Assembly: GCA_031119155.1 (NCBI GenBank)
Contig: JAVHYH010000036.1
Span: 1 to 17,973, forward strand
Length of the DNA stretch: 17,973 nucleotides
Origin: Brevundimonas sp.
GTDB lineage: Bacteria > Pseudomonadota > Alphaproteobacteria > Caulobacterales > Caulobacteraceae
Reading direction: 5' to 3'
The notes under the pieces are model-generated. The model made no database searches. It worked only from the letters and a program-made list of their open reading frames with translations, and had not been told where the DNA came from. The translations under genes were made by a program, and so were the position numbers. Of the stretch, positions 1 to 6,816 are shown piece after piece; position 1 is the first letter of the stretch; each line of letters opens with the position of its first letter.

Positions 1-781
1 TCCCGCGACCGGTCTCCTCCTTCGACCAGCGGGCGCGCAGGCGCACCCCGCCGCGGCCGGTCTCGTACATCTCCAGCAGCGAGCCCGCCGGCTCGACGAT
101 CTCGCCGCCGGTCGGGAAGTCCGGACCCGGCACGATCTCGACCAGCTCGGCCGTCGTCGCCCTGGGGTTCTTCAGCAGCAGCTGGCAGGCGTCGATCAGC
201 TCGGCGGCGTTGTGCGGCGGGATCGAGGTGGCCATGCCGACGGCGATGCCCGACGAGCCGTTGGCCAGCAGGTTGGGGAAGCCGGCCGGCAGGACGACGG
301 GCTCCTCGTCCTGATCGTCATAGGTGGGGCGGAAGTCGACGGCGTTCTGGTCGATGCCGTCCATCAGCAGGACGGCGGCCGGCGTCAGCTTGCACTCGGT
401 GTAGCGCATGGCGGCGGCGCTATCGCCGTCGATGTTGCCGAAGTTGCCCTGACCGTCGACCAGCGGATAGCGCTGGGCGAAGTCCTGGGCCAGACGGACC
501 AGGGCCTCATAGATGGAGGCGTCGCCGTGCGGGTGATAGCCGCCCATGACCTCGCCGACGACCTTGGCGCATTTGCGCGCCGCCGCCTGCGGGTTCAGCC
601 GCATCTGGTGCATGGCGTACATGATGCGGCGGTGCACCGGCTTGAAGCCGTCGCGCACGTCCGGCAGGGCCCGGTTGGTGATGGTCGACAGGGCGTAGGC
701 GAGGTAGCGCTTGGACAGCGCATCGCCCATCGGCTCTTCGACAATGCGGCCGCCCTCGGGCGGAGGCGTGTGGATGCTCAT
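1..781 (-). CDS. parC: DNA topoisomerase IV subunit A, N-terminal part (partial, runs off the left edge)
   Basis: This is the first 260 codons of ParC, the DNA-breaking subunit of topoisomerase IV, which decatenates daughter chromosomes with ParE. I translated the minus strand from the ATG at 781-779. The start MSIHTPPPEGGRIVEEPMGD leads into the winged-helix domain with RYLAYALSTI, KPVHRRIMYAM and the quinolone-region motif GYHPHGDASIYEAL (about residues 81-94). The stretch YPLVDGQGNFGNIDGD (105-120) and the active-site Tyr127 in AAAMRYTE follow. The NIDGD form of this block, rather than SMDGD, points to ParC and not GyrA. Ala88 occupies the position of E. coli ParC Ser80, while Glu92 matches Glu84. 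No strong Shine-Dalgarno is visible before this ATG (only GGAA), and a TTG ten codons upstream is a less likely start. The C-terminal domain lies outside the window. Confidence 0.95.
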   Translation of the reverse strand, partial: MSIHTPPPEGGRIVEEPMGDALSKRYLAYALSTITNRALPDVRDGFKPVHRRIMYAMHQMRLNPQAAARKCAKVVGEVMGGYHPHGDASIYEALVRLAQDFAQRYPLVDGQGNFGNIDGDSAAAMRYTECKLTPAAVLLMDGIDQNAVDFRPTYDDQDEEPVVLPAGFPNLLANGSSGIAVGMATSIPPHNAAELIDACQLLLKNPRATTAELVEIVPGPDFPTGGEIVEPAGSLLEMYETGRGGVRLRARWSKEETGRG

Positions 782-894
782 GGGTTCCGAATCGGCAATC
801 TGAGCCGACAAGTCTAGCCGCCAGAGTCCGGTCCGGTTCGAATTTAGCGGACTCAGCGGACATATCGGACCCGGTGTCCACAGGCGGATGCGCG

Positions 895-1410
895 TCAGTC
901 GTCGTCGGGATCGGCCCGAGGGGTCGGCATGTTCATCATCGCGGCTCTCGCATAGTCCGCCGGTCGGTAGCCGATCGTCGTCAGATCGCCCCGGCGTGCG
1001 CTGAGGTCCGAACAGAGACGGGACACCCGGAGCCAGGCGGCGGTCTGCGTCGGGCCGTCGAGCGCGGCGCTTTCGGCGGCCCGGCGAAAGGCGAAGCGGC
1101 ACAGGTCGATGATGTCGGGCATGAACAGGAGGTCGTGGAGATCCTCGCTGTTCAGATCGTCGATATGGGCGAGGGCCGGATAGATGAGCTTATCGTGTCC
1201 GCGGCGATCCCGAGGGTGATGGCGCAGGGCCTCGACATCGGCGTCGCGCCGCCAGTTCTCCAGGGCCGCGCGGCGGCGGATGCTGCGGTCGGCGAGGTTG
1301 TAGCGCTCCGCGAGAACGACGGTGGAGTCGCCGGCGCAGTAGTCGCGATGGATGGCGGCCCAGACCTCGTCCGGGCGGCGGGGGCGGTCGGTGCAGGTCG
1401 GCTCTGTCAT
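895..1410 (-). CDS. hypothetical protein with an HTH-like N-terminal region
   Basis: I do not recognise a named family. The predicted protein is 171 residues from the ATG at 1410-1408; a TTG 17 codons upstream would extend it, but the ATG fits better. The first third contains VWAAIHRDYCAGDSTVVLAERYNL followed by ADRSIRRRAALENWRR. This resembles the helix-turn-helix of terminase-small-subunit-like or transposase-like proteins: an AxxYxxG-type helix, then a basic recognition helix ending in W. The rest is helical and rich in Asp, Arg and Ala, and it ends in an acidic DPDDD tail. It lies 113 bp upstream of parC on the same strand and diverges from the nitronate monooxygenase gene. A phage or mobile function is not supported by the neighbours. 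A small DNA-binding protein is an inference from the HTH-like segment only. Confidence 0.7.
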   Translation of the reverse strand: MTEPTCTDRPRRPDEVWAAIHRDYCAGDSTVVLAERYNLADRSIRRRAALENWRRDADVEALRHHPRDRRGHDKLIYPALAHIDDLNSEDLHDLLFMPDIIDLCRFAFRRAAESAALDGPTQTAAWLRVSRLCSDLSARRGDLTTIGYRPADYARAAMMNMPTPRADPDDD

Positions 1411-1419
1411 CCCGCTATT

Positions 1420-1436
1420 GTCCGGCCTCGCCGGAC
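1420..1436 (-). other. short perfect hairpin in the leader of the HTH-like gene
   Basis: GTCCGGC (1420-1426) and GCCGGAC (1430-1436) form a perfect 7-bp stem around a 3-nt loop. It lies 10 bases upstream of the ATG at 1410. It could fold in the mRNA leader and affect initiation. GC-rich inverted repeats of this size also arise by chance in this genome, so a function is uncertain. Confidence 0.3.
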
Positions 1437-1498
1437 CGCGTCTGGAAAATCGCCCGCTCAAAGGCGCAAGTGTCTGAAAGGCGGTGGCCTTCTCGCGT

Positions 1499-1514
1499 GA
1501 GTTCGGCCGAACTC
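1499..1514. promoter_or_regulatory. 16-bp perfect palindrome in a divergent intergenic region
   Basis: GAGTTCGGCCGAACTC is its own reverse complement over all 16 bases. It lies between the divergent HTH-like gene (start 1410) and the nitronate monooxygenase gene (start 1589), 75 bp before the latter. This is the right size and place for a dimeric repressor or activator operator. The regulator is unknown; the adjacent HTH-like protein is one speculative candidate. I could not identify convincing -35/-10 hexamers around it. Confidence 0.4.
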
Positions 1515-1588
1515 GGCCTCGGGGATCGGTTTTCGGGGCTGGTTGCGGCGCGAAGAGGGCCTATCTGGAGGGGAACGGAGTATCGCCC

Positions 1589-2668
1589 ATGCACACCGCC
1601 CTCACCCGACGCCTGAACCTGCGTCATCCGGTCATACAGGCGCCGATGGCGGGGACCTCGACGCCGGAGATGGCGGCGGCGGTGACGACGGCGGGCGGGC
1701 TGGGTTCCATCGCCATCGGCTCGGTCGGGACGGACGAGGCCCGGGCCGCGATCCGGGCGACAAGAGCGCTGACGGACGGGCCGTTCAATGTGAACGTGTT
1801 CTGCCACGATCCGGCGGAGGCCGACGCGGCGCGCAACGCCGACTGGATCGAGAGCCTGCGGCCCCTGTTCGCGTCGTTCGGGGCGGAGCCGCCGGCGGAG
1901 CTGAACAACATCTATCGCAGCTTCCGGGTGGACGATGAGGCCCTGGCGCTTTTGATCGTGGAACGGCCCGCCGTGGTCAGCTTCCATTTCGGCCTGCCGG
2001 ATGCGGAGCGGATCGCGGCGCTGAAGGCGGCGGGGATCGTGCTGCTGGCCACCGCCACCTCGCCGGAGGAAGGCCGGGCGGCGCAGGCTGCGGGAATCGA
2101 CATGGTGGTGGCGCAGGGGTTCGAGGCCGGCGGCCACCGCGGCGTTTTCGATCCGGCGGACGATCCCCGCTTCGCGACCCTGCCGCTGACGCGCCTGCTG
2201 GCGACGGCGCTGGACATTCCGGTGATCGCGGCGGGCGGGATCATGGACGGGGCGGGCGTGGCGGCGGCGCTGGCGCTGGGCGCGGCGGGCGCGCAGCTGG
2301 GCACGGCCTTCATCGCCTGTCCGGAGAGCGCGGCGGGCGCCGTCTATCGGGCGAAATTGGCAGGCGCGGATGCGGGACGGACCCGGGTCAGCGCGGCGAT
2401 CTCCGGGCGGCCGGCGCGAGGGCTGGAGAACGACTTCATGAGACGGGCCGACGAGGGCCGGATCGCGCCCTACCCCTTCGCCTATGACATCGGCAAGGCG
2501 CTGACCGCGGCGGCCACAGCGGCAGGAGACACGGGCTATATGCCCAACTGGGCCGGACAGGGCGCACTGCTGAGCCGGGCGATGCCGGCGGGTGAGCTGG
2601 TGGAGACGCTGGTCCGGGAGATGCGGCAGGCGCTGACCGGACTGGCGGACCTCCATGCCGGGCCGTGA
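1589..2668 (+). CDS. nitronate monooxygenase family flavoprotein (2-nitropropane dioxygenase-like)
   Basis: This is a 359-residue FMN-dependent TIM-barrel protein of the class I nitronate monooxygenase family. Members oxidise alkyl nitronates such as propionate 3-nitronate to aldehydes or keto-acids plus nitrite. Family motifs are visible in order: QAPMAGTSTPEMAAAV with AGGLG (residues 17-39), then GFEAGGHRG (177-185) carrying the expected catalytic His183. AAGGIMDGAGVAAALALG (214-231) with QLGTAF follows and would bind the FMN phosphate. A C-terminal YMPNWAGQG segment is also typical. I chose the ATG at 1589 because CGGAG lies 8 bases upstream and the family alignment begins there; an in-frame extension to 1484 has no homology-like features. 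The next gene, dipZ-like, follows 55 bp later on the same strand. Related enoyl-ACP reductases (FabK) share the fold, so the substrate is not proven. Confidence 0.9.
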   Translation: MHTALTRRLNLRHPVIQAPMAGTSTPEMAAAVTTAGGLGSIAIGSVGTDEARAAIRATRALTDGPFNVNVFCHDPAEADAARNADWIESLRPLFASFGAEPPAELNNIYRSFRVDDEALALLIVERPAVVSFHFGLPDAERIAALKAAGIVLLATATSPEEGRAAQAAGIDMVVAQGFEAGGHRGVFDPADDPRFATLPLTRLLATALDIPVIAAGGIMDGAGVAAALALGAAGAQLGTAFIACPESAAGAVYRAKLAGADAGRTRVSAAISGRPARGLENDFMRRADEGRIAPYPFAYDIGKALTAAATAAGDTGYMPNWAGQGALLSRAMPAGELVETLVREMRQALTGLADLHAGP

Positions 2669-2723
2669 TCCGATCCCTCCGGCCTGCGTATCCGGACTGT
2701 AGCCGCACCGGCGAGGCGCTCGC

Positions 2724-4451
2724 ATGATCCTGTTCCTGCTCTCCTATCTGGCCGGGGCCCTGACCATCGTCAGCCCCTGCATCCTGCCGGTCCTGCCCTT
2801 CGTCTTCGCCCGCGCCGACCGTCCGTTCGTGCGCAACGGGTTTCCGCTGCTGGTCGGGATGGCGGTCACCTTCGCCGGGGTCGCCACCCTCGCGGCGCTG
2901 GGCGGCGGATGGGCGGTCCGGGCCAATGAAGTCGGTCGCTGGATCGCGCTGGCGGTCATGGCGGTGCTGGGGCTGAGCCTGCTGGTTCCGGCCGTGGGCG
3001 ACCGGCTGATGCGGCCGTTCGTGACCGTGGGATCATGGCTGACCGATCGGGCGGAAAGGTCGTCGGGCGACGAGGGCGACGTTCGGACCTCCCTGTTGCT
3101 GGGCGTGGCGACCGGCCTGCTGTGGGCGCCCTGCGCGGGGCCGATCCTGGGTCTGATCCTGACCGGGGCGGCGCTGCAGGGGGCGGGCGTGGGATCGACC
3201 GTGCTGCTGCTGGCCTATGCGGCGGGGGCGGCGACCTCGCTGGGTCTGGCCCTGCTGGCCGGCGGGCGGGTGTTCAGGGCGATGAAGGGGGCGCTGGGGG
3301 CCGGCGAATGGCTGAGGCGAGGCCTCGGCGCGCTCGTGCTGGTCGGGGTGGTCGCCATCGGTCTGGGGCTGGATACCGGCCTGCTGACCCGCATCTCCGC
3401 CGCCGCGACCGGCCGGATCGAGCAGACCCTGCTGGCCTCGGCGGGGCAAGGCGCGCCCGTGAACCGGGCGCCGGAGGATGTGAGCGACCTGCCGGTCGAG
3501 GGCGTGATGCCGCCGCTGAGGGGCGCGACGACCTGGCTGAACTCCCCGCCCCTGACGACCGAGCAGCTGCGCGGCAAGGTCGTGGTGGTGGATTTCTGGA
3601 CCTACTCCTGCATCAACTGCCTGCGCTCCATCCCCTACGTCAAAGCCTGGGCCGAAAAGTACCGGGATCAGGGTCTGGTCGTGATCGGCGTCCACACCCC
3701 CGAGTTCGCCTTCGAGAAGTCCGAAGCCAATGTGCGCCGGAACGTGGAGCGGCTGGGCGTGACCTATCCGGTCGTGATGGACAACGATTTCGCCATCTGG
3801 CGCGCGTTCCGGAACAACTACTGGCCCGCCCACTACTTCATCGACGCGCAGGGGCGCATCCGGCACCACCATTTCGGCGAGGGCGACTATGCGGGCTCGG
3901 AGCGGGTTATCCAGCAGCTGCTGAGGGAAGCCGGAGCGCAGGTCGAGGCCGGGACGGTGCAGGTCGAGGCGCAAGGCGCGGCGGCGCCGGCGGACTTCGC
4001 CCGGATCGCCTCGCCGGAGACCTATGTCGGCTATGGGCGGGCGGCGAACTTCCGCTCGGCGGGCAGGTTCGCGCGCGATGCGGTGAAGGACTATGTCGCC
4101 CGCCCCTTGTCGCTGAATGACTGGAGCCTCGCGGGGCGCTGGCGGGTGACGGAGGAGCATGCCGACCTGCAGGCGGCGGGCGGGCGTGTGGCCTTCCGCT
4201 TCCGGGCGCGCGATCTGCATCTGGTCATGGGACCGGGGGCGGACGGGGCCATGCCGCGCTTCCGCGTCCGGATCGACGGTCAGGCGCCGGGGAATGACGC
4301 GGGCATGGATGTCGGTGCGCAGGGGCTGGGCCGGATCGACGGCGAGCGCCTGTATCAGCTGGTGCGCCAGAGCGGCGAGGTGCGGGAGCGGACGTTCGAA
4401 ATCGAGTTCCTCGATCCCGGCGCGCGGGTCTTCGCCTTCACCTTCGGCTAG
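2724..4451 (+). CDS. dipZ: DipZ-type thiol-disulfide protein: CcdA membrane domain fused to thioredoxin-like domain and C-terminal domain
   Basis: The predicted 575-residue inner-membrane protein should pass reducing power across the membrane to an extracytoplasmic thioredoxin-fold domain. Residues 1-215 form a CcdA/DsbD-like bundle of about six hydrophobic segments. Its two conserved cysteines sit in SPCILP (Cys19) and APCAGP (Cys137). Residues about 265-405 are a TlpA/ResA-like domain with the redox motif WTYSCINCLRS (Cys296/Cys299) and a probable cis-proline in NNYWPAHYF (Pro368). Residues about 420-575 match the beta-rich C-terminal domain typical of DipZ proteins (PETYVGYGRAANF). The start is the ATG at 2724, with GGCGAGG about 7 bases upstream. 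The stop shares CTAG with the stop of the convergent recO gene. The substrate (cytochrome c maturation or another thiol target) cannot be told from sequence, and no cytochrome genes are nearby. Confidence 0.9.
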   Translation: MILFLLSYLAGALTIVSPCILPVLPFVFARADRPFVRNGFPLLVGMAVTFAGVATLAALGGGWAVRANEVGRWIALAVMAVLGLSLLVPAVGDRLMRPFVTVGSWLTDRAERSSGDEGDVRTSLLLGVATGLLWAPCAGPILGLILTGAALQGAGVGSTVLLLAYAAGAATSLGLALLAGGRVFRAMKGALGAGEWLRRGLGALVLVGVVAIGLGLDTGLLTRISAAATGRIEQTLLASAGQGAPVNRAPEDVSDLPVEGVMPPLRGATTWLNSPPLTTEQLRGKVVVVDFWTYSCINCLRSIPYVKAWAEKYRDQGLVVIGVHTPEFAFEKSEANVRRNVERLGVTYPVVMDNDFAIWRAFRNNYWPAHYFIDAQGRIRHHHFGEGDYAGSERVIQQLLREAGAQVEAGTVQVEAQGAAAPADFARIASPETYVGYGRAANFRSAGRFARDAVKDYVARPLSLNDWSLAGRWRVTEEHADLQAAGGRVAFRFRARDLHLVMGPGADGAMPRFRVRIDGQAPGNDAGMDVGAQGLGRIDGERLYQLVRQSGEVRERTFEIEFLDPGARVFAFTFG

Positions 4452-5179
4452 AGCCGGCCCGCCTCGCGCAGCTTGTCGATCATCCAGACGCGGGCGGGCG
4501 GCAGGGGGCGGTCCAGCGGGTGGAAGACGAACTGCTCGAGGAAATGGCCGGTCAGGTCGAAGCCGTGGCCGATGTCGCCGTCGGCCAGTCCCGCCTGGGC
4601 GCCGAGCATGAAGGGCGGCAGGTTGAGCAGCTTTCCGGCATAGGGCTCTCCGGCCTCGCGACTGACGGCGCGGCCGGTGCGGGGGCTGACCCAGCACAGG
4701 TCGTCGGTCGAACCGGTGGCGGCGCAGCGGCTGAGGTCGAGGCCGAAGCCCAGATCCTCCAGCAGGCCCGCCTCGAAGCGGACGAAGACGGCGGGCCAGA
4801 CCTCCGGCAGGACGAAGGCGCCCATCAGGGCCTCGAACGCGAGGAAGGCGCCGGGATGTGGCTCGCGCTCCGGCAGGGCGCCTTGTGCCACGGCGGCGGC
4901 GGCGGCCAGGCCGGTCAGGGCCAGCGGATCGTCGAACAGGGCGCTGGGCCCCTCGCCCACCGGCTCCAGCCGGGCCGAGCCCAGCTGGTCGGACGTTCGG
5001 GCGCGGAACTCGGCGACGACGCGGGCGCCGGGCTGAAGGAAGGGCTTCATCCTGCGCGAGGCGCCGCCCGCGACATAGGCCGCGCGACGGCCCTGCCCTT
5101 CAGTCAGCAGATCGACCACGACGCCGGTGTCGCCGTGGGCGCGGGCGGAGAGGACGAAGGCGTCTTCGGTGAAGTCCAT
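4448..5179 (-). CDS. recO: DNA repair protein RecO
   Basis: RecO (243 residues here) helps RecR load RecA onto SSB-coated single-stranded DNA in gap repair. The N-terminal OB fold starts MDFTEDAFVLSARAHGDTGV and continues with LTEGQGRRAAYVAGGASRR, the typical RecO opening. The C-terminal half is helical, with RFEAGLLEDLGFGLDLSRC followed by CAATGSTDDLCWVSPRTGRAVS, where the family's Cys-bearing segment is expected. The ATG at 5179 is preceded by a strong AGGGGAGG, so I prefer it over an in-frame start 14 codons upstream. In many proteobacteria recO directly follows era; here it stands alone, about 6.3 kb away from era but still on the same strand. Its stop codon overlaps that of dipZ, head to head. 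Confidence 0.93.
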   Translation of the reverse strand: MDFTEDAFVLSARAHGDTGVVVDLLTEGQGRRAAYVAGGASRRMKPFLQPGARVVAEFRARTSDQLGSARLEPVGEGPSALFDDPLALTGLAAAAAVAQGALPEREPHPGAFLAFEALMGAFVLPEVWPAVFVRFEAGLLEDLGFGLDLSRCAATGSTDDLCWVSPRTGRAVSREAGEPYAGKLLNLPPFMLGAQAGLADGDIGHGFDLTGHFLEQFVFHPLDRPLPPARVWMIDKLREAGRL

Positions 5180-5301
5180 GGCCTCCCCTAGCCTGTGGAA
5201 CGTCCCGTGAACAGCCGGCATGGCGTTGTGAAAGCCTGGCTGTGCAAGGCGGGCGGCGCGGGCTAAGCGTAACGGCGTATCGCGTTCGCCGGGGGGCTGC
5301 A
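5180..5301. other. divergent intergenic region recO / membrane protein gene
   Basis: This 122-bp gap must hold the start signals of both recO (leftward) and the membrane-protein gene (rightward). I see the two Shine-Dalgarno runs at its edges but no convincing promoter hexamers, operator palindrome or small gene. Confidence 0.4.
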
Positions 5302-6210
5302 GTGACCGATTTTCCGACTTCCAACTCGCGGCGGCAGATCCGCAAGCCCAAGAGCTATGCCGGGCCGGTGTTCGGCGGCATCGCCGTCTTCGTGTGGGCC
5401 TTCGCCTTCTCGGTCAGCCAGTCGCTGACGAAGGTGACGGGCACGGCCAGCATGCCGGCCGATCTGGCGCTGGGCCTCGGCGTCGGGCTGGCGGGCGGTC
5501 TGGCCGGGGCGCTGGTGGTCTGGCTGTTCCTGCAGTTCGTGCTGGGACGGCGCAAGACCTCGAACGGCCGGGTGCTGCTGGCGGCTCTGGGCGGGATCGC
5601 CGTGGTGGGCGCCGTGCCGGCCTCGGGCTTCCGGGTGATCGGCGCGGGCATGGCGGCCGAGCAGGATGCGATGGCCGTCATCCGTCAGGGCGTGGAGGAG
5701 CGCCGCGCTGCTGCGCGCGAGCGCATGTTCGCGGAGCGGGACGCCCTGGTCGGCCAGGACTTCTTCGAGGCCGTCGATCTCGCCGAACCGGGCGGATTGC
5801 GCCGGGCCCGAGACAAGGTGAAGGCCCTGCGTGAGATGCAGGCCCGGGCCGATGCGCAGGACGAGGGTCTGCGCGCCCAGGCTCGCACCGAGATCGCCGC
5901 GATGCCGGTGTCCGGCCCACGTCGGGCGCAGATGCTCAGGAGCTTCGAGGAGGGTGTGGCGCACGAGAAGGCGGAGACGGCGATCGGGGCCGAACTGAGC
6001 GCCATGCTGTTCGACGAGATGGACAGCCAACTGACCATTCTGGAGCGTCGTCGCTGGGTGGTAGAGTACGGCCAGATCGCCTTCACCAGCACGTCCGACA
6101 TGAACGCCTTCAACATCCATGCGACGCGGGTCCAGCAGATTTCCGCCGAGCTGGACCAGCGCGTGGCCGCCCGGGAACAGAGGATCAGGTCTGCGTCCGC
6201 CCGCTACTGA
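5302..6210 (+). CDS. hypothetical membrane protein with long charged helical C-terminal domain
   Basis: I do not recognise a family. From the GTG at 5302, preceded by GGGGGG, the protein has 302 residues. An upstream in-frame start at 5242 lacks a ribosome site. A basic N-terminus (RRQIRKPKS) leads into three likely membrane segments: about residues 21-40, 56-80 (glycine-rich, VGLAGGLAGALVVWLFLQF) and 91-108. The remaining 190 residues are strongly helical and highly charged (VEERRAAARERMFAERDAL; RRARDKVKALREMQARADAQ). This fits a coiled coil or helical bundle. Three membrane segments and positive charge before the first would leave the C-terminal region outside the cytoplasm, but the topology is uncertain. 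It overlaps the convergent SnoaL-like gene by 7 bases at their stops. Function is unknown. Confidence 0.8.
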   Translation: MTDFPTSNSRRQIRKPKSYAGPVFGGIAVFVWAFAFSVSQSLTKVTGTASMPADLALGLGVGLAGGLAGALVVWLFLQFVLGRRKTSNGRVLLAALGGIAVVGAVPASGFRVIGAGMAAEQDAMAVIRQGVEERRAAARERMFAERDALVGQDFFEAVDLAEPGGLRRARDKVKALREMQARADAQDEGLRAQARTEIAAMPVSGPRRAQMLRSFEEGVAHEKAETAIGAELSAMLFDEMDSQLTILERRRWVVEYGQIAFTSTSDMNAFNIHATRVQQISAELDQRVAAREQRIRSASARY

Positions 6211-6680
6211 CCGGCGCGCACGACATCGACGACGGCGCGGGCCTTGTCGTTGGGGATGGCGAAGCTGAGGACGTACTGCTCGATCTTCCAGCCGTCGTCG
6301 GTGAGGCGCAGGACGCCGGAGCCGCGCGTCACGCCATAGCTGGCGTTGTCCAGCACCTCGTCGAACCAGGCGAGGCAGCGGCAGTCGATGGGGGCGATGG
6401 TGATCACCCGCTCGCGCGGCGTGTAGGTCCAGCCGCGCCCCTGCGCGAAATAGGGCTCGGTGTAGGCCCGGAACTCGGGCAGCGACCAACGCTCGGTCGC
6501 GTCGGTGCCGATGAAGCGGGCGTCAGGGGTGAACAGGCTGAAGTAGGCCGTGGTGTCGGCGGCGGTGGAGGCGACGTTCAGCTGATCCAGCACCCGGCTG
6601 ATGTCGGCCTCGGCGTCCTGCGCGAGGGCGGCGGGCGCGATCAGCAGCAGGGCGGCGGTCGCGGCGGCGAGGGTCTTCAT
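6204..6680 (-). CDS. secreted NTF2/SnoaL-like protein
   Basis: This 158-residue protein begins with a clear Sec signal peptide: MKTL, a hydrophobic stretch, then APAALA-Q with likely cleavage after about residue 20. The mature part looks like an NTF2/SnoaL-type cone-shaped alpha+beta fold. It has an opening helix (ISRVLDQLNVASTAADTTAY), then FSLFTPDARFIGTDATERW and alternating strands ending in DDGWKIEQYVLSFAIPN. That pattern is typical of SnoaL_3 proteins, which bind small hydrophobic ligands or act as enzymes. A CRC pair lies in PIDCRCLAWF. The ATG at 6680 follows GGGGAG at a 9-base spacing. The gene diverges from the ArsR operon and shares its control region, including the perfect palindrome at 6750-6761, so it may belong to the same regulon. 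The ligand or reaction is unknown. Confidence 0.85.
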   Translation of the reverse strand: MKTLAAATAALLLIAPAALAQDAEADISRVLDQLNVASTAADTTAYFSLFTPDARFIGTDATERWSLPEFRAYTEPYFAQGRGWTYTPRERVITIAPIDCRCLAWFDEVLDNASYGVTRGSGVLRLTDDGWKIEQYVLSFAIPNDKARAVVDVVRAGQ

Positions 6681-6745
6681 GGCTTCGGTCTCCCCTTGGA
6701 CGGAGGATGATTGCGCGAGTGCGGCCGGATGTCTTCCGGAGATTT

Positions 6746-6799
6746 ATTTAACCGATCGGTTGACAACGGATCTGGTCGGGCGCATTTAACCTGTCAGTT
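6746..6799. promoter_or_regulatory. two operator-like repeats upstream of the ArsR operon
   Basis: Copy 1 is ATTTAACCGATCGGTT (6746-6761), containing the perfect palindrome AACCGATCGGTT at 6750-6761. Copy 2 is ATTTAACCTGTCAGTT (6784-6799), whose AACC...GTT half-sites are kept while the centre is degenerate. The two share ATTTAACC-N2-TC-N-GTT and are 38 bp apart. Copy 1 overlaps the -35 element and copy 2 overlaps the -10/start region. This is what autorepression by the ArsR-family product of the next gene would look like. Binding is inferred, not shown. Confidence 0.65.
6760..6790 (+). promoter_or_regulatory. probable sigma-70-type promoter of the ArsR operon
   Basis: A perfect TTGACA lies at 6760-6765. 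The only AT-rich stretch downstream is CATTTAAC (6783-6790), which can supply a weak -10 (TTTAAC with a 19-bp spacer, or CATTTA with 17 bp). Transcription would start near 6797, about 20 bases before the arsR ATG. The opposite strand carries TTGTCA (6767-6762) in the same place, so a promoter toward the SnoaL-like gene could overlap it. Confidence 0.5.
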
Positions 6800-6816
6800 A
6801 CATACGAAGACGTCCG

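Noticed and set aside
1415..2725. Minus-strand frame of 436 codons opposite the nitronate monooxygenase
   Set aside because: Arg/Gln/Gly-rich shadow translation; the plus strand carries all nitronate monooxygenase motifs.
3033..4697. Long minus-strand reading frame (554 codons) opposite dipZ and the end of recO
   Set aside because: It is the mirror of the dipZ codon pattern in GC-rich DNA, with Arg/Pro/Gly/His-rich, low-complexity translation and no recognisable motif. dipZ on the other strand has complete family motifs.
5263..6489. Minus-strand frame of 408 codons across the membrane protein gene and the SnoaL-like gene
   Set aside because: The SnoaL-like gene on the same strand in another frame has a signal peptide and a ribosome site. 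This frame gives a His/Arg/Leu/Gly-rich product typical of a shadow.
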